NCBI GenBank assembly: GCA_023396365.1
Contig: JAEWWL010000019.1
Span: 1-64,000, forward strand
Direction of reading: 5' to 3'
DNA: 64,000 nucleotides
Source: Methanobacteriota archaeon
GTDB lineage: Archaea; Halobacteriota; Methanomicrobia; Methanomicrobiales; Methanomicrobiaceae
The notes under the pieces were generated by a model. That model was not told where the DNA came from and did no database searches. It saw only the letters and a list, made by a program, of their open reading frames with translations. Both the position numbers and the translations under genes were made by a program. This document shows positions 16,229-24,897 of the stretch, one piece after another (within the stretch, counting starts at the first letter, position 1; each line of letters begins with the position of its first letter).

Positions 16229-17035
16229 ATGGATCTTATAGCGGCATTAGGATACGATTTTTTTAGAAATGCAATCCTCGCAGGAATTCTTGCAAGCATT
16301 GCATGCGGGATAATCGGAAGTTTTGTTGTTGTAAAAAAAATGGTCTCCATTTCCGGAGGAATATCGCATGCTTCATTTGGAGGAATAGGGCTTGGCTACT
16401 TCTTAGGTTTTAACCCAATAGCTGGCGCAATGCTTTTTTCAGTGGCAGTGGCAGCAATTATTTCAAGGCTTCGAAGGGTTTCCCATCAGCACATTGACAC
16501 TCTTGTAGGTGCTGTGTGGGCAGGAGGAATGGCGCTTGGCATATTATTTGTATATCTGACACCCGGATTTGCGCCGGATTTGCTAGGTTATCTTTTTGGA
16601 AATATTCTCCTTGTTCCATCCTCAGAAATAATTTTTATGGCGTTGTTTACTCTTGGAGTCATCATAATTGTCGGACTTTTTTACAACCAGTTTTTAGCAG
16701 TTACATTTGATGAGGAGTATGCAACAGTTATGAATATCCCTTCAGGAAAATTTATGGCATTGCTTTTGATACTAACCGCAGCAACAATTGTAATGCTTAT
16801 ACAGGTTGTGGGAATAATTCTTGTAATTGCACTTTTAACTCTTCCTGCAGCTATTGCACGTGAGTTTTCCGGAAATCTGATGCGGATGTTTTATTTATCC
16901 GGACTCATCGGGATTTGCTTTACAACCGGAGGGATTATTCTCTCTTATGAAATGAATATTCCTTCCGGTGCTGCTATAATTATTTTAAGCTCTTTTGTAT
17001 ATCTTTGTGTAATCGGCTTAAAAAATTTAAAATAA
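16229..17035 (+). CDS. znuB: Zinc ABC transporter permease ZnuB
   Basis: ABC-3 type permease of 268 residues with about eight hydrophobic helices. Family segments visible include FFRNAILAGILASIACGIIGSFVVVKKM near the start, GISHASFGGIGLGYFLG and ILTAATIVMLIQVVGIILVIALLTLPAAIA, the coupling region. Five bases after znuC. It forms the membrane channel of the importer. A T-run (GATTTTTTT) follows the stop and overlaps the converging neighbour. Confidence 0.94.
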   Translation: MDLIAALGYDFFRNAILAGILASIACGIIGSFVVVKKMVSISGGISHASFGGIGLGYFLGFNPIAGAMLFSVAVAAIISRLRRVSHQHIDTLVGAVWAGGMALGILFVYLTPGFAPDLLGYLFGNILLVPSSEIIFMALFTLGVIIIVGLFYNQFLAVTFDEEYATVMNIPSGKFMALLLILTAATIVMLIQVVGIILVIALLTLPAAIAREFSGNLMRMFYLSGLIGICFTTGGIILSYEMNIPSGAAIIILSSFVYLCVIGLKNLK

Positions 17036-17053
17036 GATTTTTTTAGATTATTA

Positions 17054-18265
17054 TCAGTGATTCTCATTTGATGAATTTTCTTCATAACTATCATCAACAA
17101 AGACAACCTGATTCCATTTCACTCTTACCCAGCTGCCGTTTTCTATTCTCATGATGTCATATGCAGGCGGGATGTCTCCGTTTTCATCAAAAACCTTGGG
17201 CCCGCAGAGTCCAAGATGCCTAATATATTTTAGAGCCTTACTTATGCTTTCACCGCTGTAATCTGATGCACTAAGGGCTTCAGCAATAACCATTGTTGTA
17301 TCATATCCATATGTGACAGGCCAGTCTACTGTTTTGTTGTATCTTTGTTTGTAACGCCTGATAAATTCCTTTGACTGAATCTGGCTAGACTGCATAAGTG
17401 CACAAATCCCTTCAGAATATTCTCCAACAGATTCCGGAATTTCTTCATTGATAAGACCCTCTGAACAGAACCATACTGTATCAAGATTCATTTCATCAGC
17501 GTTTTTCAGGATGGTAGTTGCATCTTCAACTGTTCCTATTAAAACAACTGCATCAGAATGAGCTTCTTTTACTTTTTTTAGAAGACTAAAATAATCAGTC
17601 TCACCCTGTTCATAACTTTCAGATAAAACCACATCTCTGCCGGTTTTGGGAAACCAATCCTCAAATGAATCCTTAAGTCCGGTTCCATAATCGGTATTGA
17701 TGTATATTACAGAAGCTGTCTTAATTTCAGGATGCAGTGTCGGAAGAACTTTAGCGATTCCTTTTCCCTGGTATATATCAGATGAAATTGTTCGGAATAC
17801 ATAATTTTTATAATCTGACAATCCCGGATTTGTTGCTGTAGGAGATATTAGTACAGTTTTAAGCTCTTCTGCAAGGGGAGACAGAACAAGTGCAATATTG
17901 CTTGAGACCGGGCCGATGATGACTGGTATATTATCATCTGCGAATTTTTTAAACCCGAATACTGCAAGATTTTCACTGCCAATATTATCAAAATATTCTA
18001 CTTTTATCTTCTTTCCTCTGATTCCTCCGGCACTGTTTAAATCCTCAACTGCCATCTCAATACCCTGCTGAATCTCAATGCCGTAAGTTTTCATGCTGCC
18101 TGAAAGCGGCAGAATCGCACCTATTTTAATCTCATCCGGATAGTTGTCAGGAGCAGGTCCGAAGTTGTATAAATAAAGGTAAGATAATCCGGATAAAATA
18201 ATGATGACAAAAATAACAGTGGATACTGATATCTGAACCGGCAGTTTAAAAGGTCTAAAATCCAT
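17054..18265 (-). CDS. Membrane-anchored periplasmic-binding protein (LivK-like, type 1)
   Basis: A 403-residue protein with an N-terminal uncleaved transmembrane anchor (about residues 14-34) and an extracellular two-lobed Peripla_BP_6 fold: IKIGAILPLSGSMKTYG, the AVEDLNSAGGIRGKKIKV segment and VPVIIGPVSSNIALVLSP. Such domains bind amino acids or other small ligands. Unlike LivK it has no permease or ATPase genes nearby. Its ATG directly abuts the stop codon of the Nramp-like fusion protein upstream, so the two are translated from one message and probably work together as a ligand-sensing or transport pair. Confidence 0.85.
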   Translation of the reverse strand: MDFRPFKLPVQISVSTVIFVIIILSGLSYLYLYNFGPAPDNYPDEIKIGAILPLSGSMKTYGIEIQQGIEMAVEDLNSAGGIRGKKIKVEYFDNIGSENLAVFGFKKFADDNIPVIIGPVSSNIALVLSPLAEELKTVLISPTATNPGLSDYKNYVFRTISSDIYQGKGIAKVLPTLHPEIKTASVIYINTDYGTGLKDSFEDWFPKTGRDVVLSESYEQGETDYFSLLKKVKEAHSDAVVLIGTVEDATTILKNADEMNLDTVWFCSEGLINEEIPESVGEYSEGICALMQSSQIQSKEFIRRYKQRYNKTVDWPVTYGYDTTMVIAEALSASDYSGESISKALKYIRHLGLCGPKVFDENGDIPPAYDIMRIENGSWVRVKWNQVVFVDDSYEENSSNENH

Positions 18266-20203
18266 TTATTTTATCTCCTCTGTTTTATCTGCAGGGAGTT
18301 TCTCCTTCAGATTGTCTTCAGCGTAACTGAATTTTTTTCCGGCTTTTCTGCCGGAAAGTCTGTATGTAATTGAATATCCCCCTTCCTTTAGGAAATAAAT
18401 AAAGATGATTATACCTGTCATGTTAGCAATAAGCATCGGCAGAAAACTTCTCCTGATAAGTTCTGTGATATAAGCTGCATCCATGAAAAATAAAACAGGT
18501 ATGAGTACAAAATTTACCAGTTCTGCAATTATAACCATTAATACTGCTTTTGGATATGTAAGGCCTGCCTTCCAGTAATATGTCAGATATCCGGTAATAA
18601 TTCCAGCTGCAACTGTTCCTGATGCGAATATTAAAGAGTTCTCTCCGGCGGTTTCAAATGCATACACCCCGCCGATAAGGCCGGACATTGCCCCTGCAAG
18701 AGGTCCGCATATAATTCCTGCAATCATCGGCCCTACGTGGCCTGCACTGATTACAATACCTTCAACAGGTATGCCTCTGAATGCGCCGTAAACTGAAATC
18801 CCGCCAAAAATGAGTATTACCCAGATCAAATCCGCAATCTCAAGACGGTTTGTAATGCATTTTCTGAAAAGATCTGTGCGCATGAAGATATAGACCGGAA
18901 CTATCAAAAGGACCAGGCTTTCAATCAGGGGAAGACCTACAATAATGAAAGTTCCCTCCATCATAAGGGCCATAAATAAAAATCCGGCACTTCCGAGGAT
19001 CATAACCAAAAGCCAAAGTCTGCTGCCGCGTGAATAATCAGGAAGTTTAAGATCTATGTATATAATCATAAAACCAAGCATTGCAAACATAATGGATGCC
19101 ATTGCGGCAACAGAATGGATAATTTCTGTAGGTTCTCCAAAAAATATTGCTGAAGCAATAATGACTGTAAAAACCAGCAGAAGAATTCTGTAAAGCTGGT
19201 TGTCTGATAATTTTGTTGATGATGAGCTTTTTATGATTGATGAGATGGCACGTGCACGCCCGTCCATTCCGGTAACTGTTGCACCAAACATAATCAGATA
19301 CCCGAACACCAGAAAGAATGAGTCTCCAAACGGGATGTTTGAAAGAACATACAACACCTGTACGATCATTGCATCAATGGTAAGCTCTTCACCATGTCCG
19401 ATAAAAGATACGACAAAACCGCTTACTCCAAGCGTTAAAAAAAGAACGGTTACTACTGAAACCAAAAAGAATGCCAGAACAAGATCCCAGTTTACAGATC
19501 CAATATATTTTTTAAAATAATCCGGGCCATGCTCCCCGTGGCTCTTCTCATTAAGCCATACGGAATATAAAAGAAGATTAAGTCCTGAGCCTACAGCACC
19601 CATGAGCGCCATTATGGAAAGGACAGAGCCTGTAGGGACAGCAGGGATAAAGCCTTCTGCAATAGATTCTAATGGAAGATTAAACTCCAAAAGACAGTAG
19701 GCAATACCAACAAAAAGGCATATTGCAATTGCAATAACCACAACTTCAACTCTTTCATATGAATTCTTCCATAAAAGAAAAAGTATCACTGCCAGTGTCA
19801 AAAGGGCAATGATCCTTTCAAAATAAACACCGGGAAGATAATAGTCAATAAAAATCGCCCCGTAAAGAAGCATACCTCCAAATGCAAACATTTCAAGGAG
19901 AAAAATTATCGTTACAAAATAAACAGTCCAGTTTTTCGGGCCAGGGATCATTTTCAGGCCTTCAAAAATTGTTTTGCCCGTTGAAAGAGTGTACCTTGCA
20001 ATTCCGTTCGTAAATGCAAACTTAAAGAGAAGAGTAAGTGCGATAACCCACATCAGCTCAAAATGAAAATGTGCTCCTATTTCAAGAGCCTCAGATATTC
20101 CGCTCTCACCGGCAGCGGCTATTGCAAGCAATAGACCCGGGCCGATGAATTTGAATCTCTCTGAAAAATTTTCAGGAATATACTTCTTCAATAAATGAAG
20201 CAT
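18266..20203 (-). CDS. Nramp-fold membrane protein fused to a LytS-type 5TM sensor domain
   Basis: The first roughly 430 of 645 residues follow the Nramp (SLC11) pattern and align with MntH from GPGLLLAIA onward (residues 21-29). The TM1 metal motif DPGN is replaced by GESG (32-35) and the TM6 MPH by SGL (in MGAVGSGLNLLLYS), so all the main Mn/Fe ligands are missing. Residues about 485-620 resemble the 5TMR_LYT domain of LytS-type receptors (GHVGPMIAGIICGPLAGAMSGLIGGVYAF, then five helices). A hydrophilic, charged tail ends the protein. It lies between a B12/radical SAM gene (4-base gap) and a binding protein (no gap). Transporter with a different substrate, or a receptor, are both possible. 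Confidence 0.8.
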   Translation of the reverse strand: MLHLLKKYIPENFSERFKFIGPGLLLAIAAAGESGISEALEIGAHFHFELMWVIALTLLFKFAFTNGIARYTLSTGKTIFEGLKMIPGPKNWTVYFVTIIFLLEMFAFGGMLLYGAIFIDYYLPGVYFERIIALLTLAVILFLLWKNSYERVEVVVIAIAICLFVGIAYCLLEFNLPLESIAEGFIPAVPTGSVLSIMALMGAVGSGLNLLLYSVWLNEKSHGEHGPDYFKKYIGSVNWDLVLAFFLVSVVTVLFLTLGVSGFVVSFIGHGEELTIDAMIVQVLYVLSNIPFGDSFFLVFGYLIMFGATVTGMDGRARAISSIIKSSSSTKLSDNQLYRILLLVFTVIIASAIFFGEPTEIIHSVAAMASIMFAMLGFMIIYIDLKLPDYSRGSRLWLLVMILGSAGFLFMALMMEGTFIIVGLPLIESLVLLIVPVYIFMRTDLFRKCITNRLEIADLIWVILIFGGISVYGAFRGIPVEGIVISAGHVGPMIAGIICGPLAGAMSGLIGGVYAFETAGENSLIFASGTVAAGIITGYLTYYWKAGLTYPKAVLMVIIAELVNFVLIPVLFFMDAAYITELIRRSFLPMLIANMTGIIIFIYFLKEGGYSITYRLSGRKAGKKFSYAEDNLKEKLPADKTEEIK

Positions 20204-20207
20204 CTAA

Positions 20208-21551
20208 TCATGTCTCCTCTGTCGGGCTTATAATATCATCATCCGCCCCATAATACCTGAACAAAAGCTCTGTTGCAGCCCTTACCTCTGCTCCGTCTTT
20301 TCTGACTCCGCTTAGATAAGTATTGAAAATTTCATCGGTTACAACATGCAGGTTTGGCTTGAACATGTCTGCATGCATCTGAAGATCAAAGGACCTTGCC
20401 TCACTCTCGGTTAATTTAAGCGACCTGTACTCACCTTTATGCGGAATATAGGTAGTATTTGATTCCCGCGGAGTTTTAAGAACAAGGTCTGCAAGGGGTG
20501 TTTTTGGAATTGGCTCTGCTATCGATACAAAAACATCATCAAGGCAGTGCTCTGATATGAAATCCTTTGTTTTTTCATAATCCTCTTTAGTCTCGGTCGG
20601 ATAGCCGACTATAAAGCTTCCTGCAACTTTAAGCCCGTGCTCCCTGCACTTAAATACTGCGTCTGATGCCTCTTTTACTCCGGCACCCTTGCCCATATGC
20701 CTGAGAATATTATCACTGCCTGACTCAAGCCCGAAGAACACCCAGCCGATTGTATAGTCGCGAATGGCATCAAGAATTTTGTCACTGATGCAGTCAACTC
20801 TAATGTCAGGTGATGAAATATTTTTACTGCCCATAATTTCAGCCATCCCGCATAGGAGTTCTGCAAAGGCATCTTCATTTATCATACCGTCTTTGTACTG
20901 GTACAGTGAGCCGGTTCCCCCTGACACAGATATTCTGGATGCACCCTTTTTTTTAAATTCTATTACTTCTTTTAGGATATCATCGATACTTCTGCTTCTT
21001 ATTTCCCGTCCAAAATATCTTGGCACCTGGCAGAAGGTGCATGCACCGGTACATCCCCTGTGCGTCTCAATATAGGCAGACGCACCTCTTATGCTCTGGT
21101 CAGAGATATCAGGAGGAATAAATGGAAGAGGACGGTTAATATCTGCCGGAAGCGGGGGTTTTGTCTGTATAATTCTTCCTTCATTGTTTAGATATGAGAT
21201 CCCCGGAATATCTTCTGAAATTCCTTTTTCTGCAATAAGAGGTACACTTTCTTCACCTTCTCCTGATAAAACGCAGTCGGGGCAGAGCTCACCTAAAACC
21301 ATCTCAGGATAGGCAGAGACAGGTCCCCCTACATAAACAGACCCTCCGTTCTCTCTGTGTTTTAAGATAAATGATCTGATATCATCAGATAAAAGGTGCT
21401 GAGTTGAATAAAGGCTGAGCATAACTGTGTCTTGCGGCCGTGCAGCAAGGGTATTTTTTAAGGCAACGTCATATCCTTCATTTTTTAATATTCCTGCAAT
21501 CAGCATTGCACCATATGTGTATATTTGAGGTGATATGACGGTAAATCCCAT
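20208..21551 (-). CDS. B12-binding/radical SAM protein
   Basis: A 447-residue protein with an N-terminal B12-binding Rossmann-like region (about 1-130; ISPQIYTYGAMLIAGILKNEGYDV and VGGPVSAYPE) and a radical SAM barrel with the cluster motif CTGACTFC (C-X3-C-X2-C) near residue 165 and the GLESGS segment. It resembles archaeal proteins of the MJ0865/MJ1487 type, whose substrates are not known. First gene of a unit with the Nramp-like fusion; whether there is a functional link is unclear, since the arrangement may be only transcriptional. Confidence 0.85.
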   Translation of the reverse strand: MGFTVISPQIYTYGAMLIAGILKNEGYDVALKNTLAARPQDTVMLSLYSTQHLLSDDIRSFILKHRENGGSVYVGGPVSAYPEMVLGELCPDCVLSGEGEESVPLIAEKGISEDIPGISYLNNEGRIIQTKPPLPADINRPLPFIPPDISDQSIRGASAYIETHRGCTGACTFCQVPRYFGREIRSRSIDDILKEVIEFKKKGASRISVSGGTGSLYQYKDGMINEDAFAELLCGMAEIMGSKNISSPDIRVDCISDKILDAIRDYTIGWVFFGLESGSDNILRHMGKGAGVKEASDAVFKCREHGLKVAGSFIVGYPTETKEDYEKTKDFISEHCLDDVFVSIAEPIPKTPLADLVLKTPRESNTTYIPHKGEYRSLKLTESEARSFDLQMHADMFKPNLHVVTDEIFNTYLSGVRKDGAEVRAATELLFRYYGADDDIISPTEET

Positions 21552-21663
21552 AGACTCATTATATCTATAATGTGTTCAGGTAAAAAATTTCTCTATTATT
21601 CTTTGAATATCCCTCTTAAAATCCGATGGAAGGGACCAACTAAAAAAAGTGTTTGACTGTTTT

Positions 21664-22998
21664 TTACTCCTTTCTGAAAAATCCAAAAAGAAGAATCCCT
21701 GCAATCATAATGCCTGCCAGTACTGCAACCGGGAGGCTTCCTGCCTGAGAGGGCTGTGATACAGGTACAAGAGAGCCCTGAACACTTGATGTTGCTCCGG
21801 CAGTTACTACAGCAGTTGTTGCTGAGTCTGTGTATCCCGGAAGCCTGAAGGTGACCTGATATTGTCCTGCTTCAAGTGTGATTGAAAATGGAGTTATCCC
21901 CTTATACTCGTTGTTTAAAAATACATTGGCCCCGGATGGTGTTGATGAGAAGGAAACTGTCCCTGATGTAACTGAAGAGCCCTGTTGTGTTAACGGAATA
22001 GATGCACTTGCACTTCCTCCTGCCGGGACAGAAACAGATGTTGTTGCATCCTTATATCCGGAAAGCTTTAGTGTTAAAGTGTGAGTGCCTGAATTTACAT
22101 TATCAAGAACCAGGTTTCCGGAATAGGGTGTTACACCTTCATAGGCACCATCAAGATATACATAGGCACCGCCAGGTGATGACGATACATATAATGTTCC
22201 TGTGGTTGGGGAGGCAAAGGGCTGAAGAGTCGGGTAAACTGATGCTGTCTGGCCTGAATATACTGTTATCTGGCCTGTCCAGTCATAGTAGCCTGCCTTA
22301 TTCAGCTCAATTGTATGTGCACCTTTTGTAACACCAGATATTGTAGCCGGCGTCTGTCCTTTGTAGCTTCCGTCAAGATAGACACTTGCACCGGAAGGTG
22401 AGGATTTTACAGAGATGGTGCCGTAAATATCAGCAGCAGTCAGAGTTGCATACACATTTGCTGTGCTTCCTGCTGATACATATGCAGTTGATGCCCAGTT
22501 GTTGTATCCTGATTTTACAACTTCAACATTGTAATTTCCCGGTGTGTATCCGCCGACTGTGTGTGGTGTGTTTCCAACATAAGCACCATTTATGTAAACC
22601 ATTGCATTGGATGGTGATGAGGAGACATAAATAGAACCTGTTGACGGTCCGCTTGGATTAAGTGTAATATAATAGTTTATGGTTTCTCCCACAGACGGTG
22701 TTGAAAGAGACTGTGTGTTTGATGTTGAGTAGCCTGCTTTTGTTGCATAAGCGGTTTTTGGATAGCTGCTTGGACTTCCGTCAAGATAAACTGTATATGT
22801 ATAGATCTGATTGACTGTTGTTCCTGCCGCATTTCCGTCAATGTAGATAGTTGCTCCGTCTACGTTTGTGTGAAATGTTATCCATCCAAGTTGGTTTCCA
22901 ATAATTCCTTCTGCACAGGCGGGTGCAGCTATTATCGCAAATAATGCGATAATGAAAAGACCAACTTTAAAAGCTGAATCGTGTGACATAATAACCAT
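21664..22998 (-). CDS. PEGA-domain surface protein
   Basis: A 444-residue exported protein: N-terminal signal sequence (to about AEG, residue 31), one PEGA-like domain of a variant type (HTNVDGATIYIDGNAAG), then four more canonical PEGA domains (VSSSPSNAMVYINGAYVGNTP, VKSSPSGASVYLDGSYKGQTP, VSSSPGGAYVYLDGAYEGVTP, FSSTPSGANVFLNNEYKGITP), then a Pro/Ser/Gln spacer and a C-terminal membrane anchor (VAVLAGIMIAGILLFGFF) followed by RKE. It is displayed outside the cell; the role (adhesion, S-layer-associated) is unknown. ATG at 22989 (MSHDSAF) is a plausible alternative start. The variant first domain matches the two domains of the smaller protein at 44.7 kb. Confidence 0.88.
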   Translation of the reverse strand: MVIMSHDSAFKVGLFIIALFAIIAAPACAEGIIGNQLGWITFHTNVDGATIYIDGNAAGTTVNQIYTYTVYLDGSPSSYPKTAYATKAGYSTSNTQSLSTPSVGETINYYITLNPSGPSTGSIYVSSSPSNAMVYINGAYVGNTPHTVGGYTPGNYNVEVVKSGYNNWASTAYVSAGSTANVYATLTAADIYGTISVKSSPSGASVYLDGSYKGQTPATISGVTKGAHTIELNKAGYYDWTGQITVYSGQTASVYPTLQPFASPTTGTLYVSSSPGGAYVYLDGAYEGVTPYSGNLVLDNVNSGTHTLTLKLSGYKDATTSVSVPAGGSASASIPLTQQGSSVTSGTVSFSSTPSGANVFLNNEYKGITPFSITLEAGQYQVTFRLPGYTDSATTAVVTAGATSSVQGSLVPVSQPSQAGSLPVAVLAGIMIAGILLFGFFRKE

Positions 22999-23191
22999 TT
23001 GAGAAATGGATCTTTTAATGGTTTAATGATTTTTCTTTTTATCAGGCTGATGAACCGGCATCATGAGAAATAAGTCTGATAAATCTTTCTAAAAAAATAA
23101 AAGAAACAAATGGATTTTCTGCAAAAAAAGAATTTTTTCCTGATACTTCAAAAAGAGCAGGTTAAATAATACCCTGCAGTCCATGAAAAAT

Positions 23192-23722
23192 TCATTCTCT
23201 GTTTTTGGCAGTTATTGCTGCTGCTGAGATAACAGATATAATAATTACAGAGAGTGGAATCGGCGACTCCTTATTCTTTTTATTTCCACTGTCTGTAATT
23301 TTTATTTTTGCAGTTGTATAGGTTCCTTCCCTGGGGTTTAAGGCATTCTGCTCTATTGTCGACAGATAAAGAGTATATTCGCCCTCCTGAAGACCTCCTA
23401 TGATAAGTCCTGTATCCCAGTCTTTATCGAAAGTAACTCCGTTTAAGAAGACCTTGTCATAAGGAATCCTTGAATGCCTGATATCACCTTCAACAGGGAC
23501 TCCTTTTTCAGAAAGACCGGGGCCTGTCATGAAAAGGCAAACATATCCTGAATTTTTTATTGGAATTGTGCTTTTTAAATGTACGATATCACCTATTTCT
23601 GCAGCATCCTGTGAAAGCTCTATTTTAAATGATGAAATTTCTGCTGCAGATGCAGGCAGCAAAAAAATTGTTGAAGATATCAATAAAATTAATATTGCAT
23701 TATGGATTTTCATATTCAGCAC
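23192..23722 (-). CDS. Secreted, membrane-anchored protein of unknown function
   Basis: A 176-residue protein with a signal peptide (AILILLISSTIFLLPASA), an Ig-like beta-sandwich with VHLKSTIPIKNSGYVCLFMTGPG, and a C-terminal hydrophobic anchor (IPLSVIIISVISAAAI) ending KNRE. The layout resembles the extracellular domains common in Methanomicrobiales surface proteins of the DUF3821 kind, but I cannot name it firmly. An in-frame ATG four codons downstream (MKIHNAILIL) may be the true start. Function unknown. Confidence 0.7.
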   Translation of the reverse strand: MLNMKIHNAILILLISSTIFLLPASAAEISSFKIELSQDAAEIGDIVHLKSTIPIKNSGYVCLFMTGPGLSEKGVPVEGDIRHSRIPYDKVFLNGVTFDKDWDTGLIIGGLQEGEYTLYLSTIEQNALNPREGTYTTAKIKITDSGNKKNKESPIPLSVIIISVISAAAITAKNRE

Positions 23723-23808
23723 TTCTTTACAAAATATGAAACCCGGATATTTAATGTTTTATTTGTCTGCAAATTTGAACTTATCAATTATTCACATAAT
23801 AAGGGATT

Positions 23809-24897
23809 TTAGAAAAATTTCATCCTTACTTTCTCTGCATATTTAGTAAGAGCCAATGACAAAATTCCTGCTGCGCACAGCATCAGCAAAAGAACCGGCC
23901 AGTGTTCTCCTCCGATTGACTCTACAGAAAGCCTGACTATTATGTTTGCGGTATTCATAGGAAGCGCAAGGAAGATTAACAGTATGACTACAATGGCAGC
24001 TGAGAAAACAAACTGGGAGTTTGTTCTTTCATGATATTTCAGGGCGCAAAGTGCACCTATAAGAACAAGAATTAGTGATGCTGCAGACAAATGAAGTAAA
24101 ATAGGAGCAACTCCTGATATGGATATTCCGTTTATTATTAAAAGAGCCAGCCAGCCTGCCGCCTGCAATGGGACAAGAATAAAGCAGGCAGCAATTTTGC
24201 CCCATATCATCTCTGGAAATGTAACTGTAGTTGACATCAGTGTTTCAAGTGTGTTCTCCTGGTATTCTTCTGTTATGAGATCAATTATCAGTGCTCCTGA
24301 GATTATTGCCGGCATAAAAAGAAGAAGCGGTATCAAAAGGCCGTACACAAACTCATAAAAATCTCCGGACGGACCTGCAGGCGGAATTTCTATTGTTACA
24401 GGATTTTGTGTAAGTCTGTCATCTCTTATATCTCGTAGTTTCTCCTCGTAATCTATCATGGCATTTTTTAGCTTTACACTGACCAGACTTGATGAAATAT
24501 CATTTTCTATTGTGTACAGGGTTATTTTTATCGGATATTGTGAATCAGGTGCAATGTCCGGCATCCATATGACTGCTGATAATTTTCTCTCCTTTAATGC
24601 TGCAACAGCAGTTGACAGATCCATGTCATATACTATAAAATCCCTGTAATCCTTAAGAAATTCCGGGAAATCAGTGGATTCTCCGGCATATGCAATAGGA
24701 TATCTGATATTTGAATACTGGCTTATTGAATCAGGATTGTACATTGATGCAAGGCCTATAAGTAAAAATGATGAAAACATCGCTATGAAAAGCTGAAGAA
24801 GTATTGCCAGAATTATTGTTTTTTCGCCTGAAAGACTTCTAAGCTCTTTTTTTGCAATGATACTGCAATTTTTAAAATCCATTTTCACCGCATCCAT
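23809..24897 (-). CDS. ABC-2 type transporter permease (NatB-like)
   Basis: A 362-residue membrane protein with an N-terminal helix, a large extracellular loop (about residues 55-165), and five helices at the C-terminal half in the ABC-2 layout, including LITEEYQENTLETLMSTTVTFPEMIWGK, the coupling-helix region. It partners a second permease whose 3' end overlaps its start by 13 bases. Together with the divergent ATPase at 26.8 kb it forms an exporter of NatAB or related type; the substrate is unknown. Confidence 0.85.
   Translation of the reverse strand: MDAVKMDFKNCSIIAKKELRSLSGEKTIILAILLQLFIAMFSSFLLIGLASMYNPDSISQYSNIRYPIAYAGESTDFPEFLKDYRDFIVYDMDLSTAVAALKERKLSAVIWMPDIAPDSQYPIKITLYTIENDISSSLVSVKLKNAMIDYEEKLRDIRDDRLTQNPVTIEIPPAGPSGDFYEFVYGLLIPLLLFMPAIISGALIIDLITEEYQENTLETLMSTTVTFPEMIWGKIAACFILVPLQAAGWLALLIINGISISGVAPILLHLSAASLILVLIGALCALKYHERTNSQFVFSAAIVVILLIFLALPMNTANIIVRLSVESIGGEHWPVLLLMLCAAGILSLALTKYAEKVRMKFF

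Noticed and set aside
23048..23080. Possible C/D box small RNA (CTGATGAACC then CTGATAA)
   Set aside because: The C- and D-like boxes are only about 25 bases apart with no second pair, so a full guide RNA is not supported.
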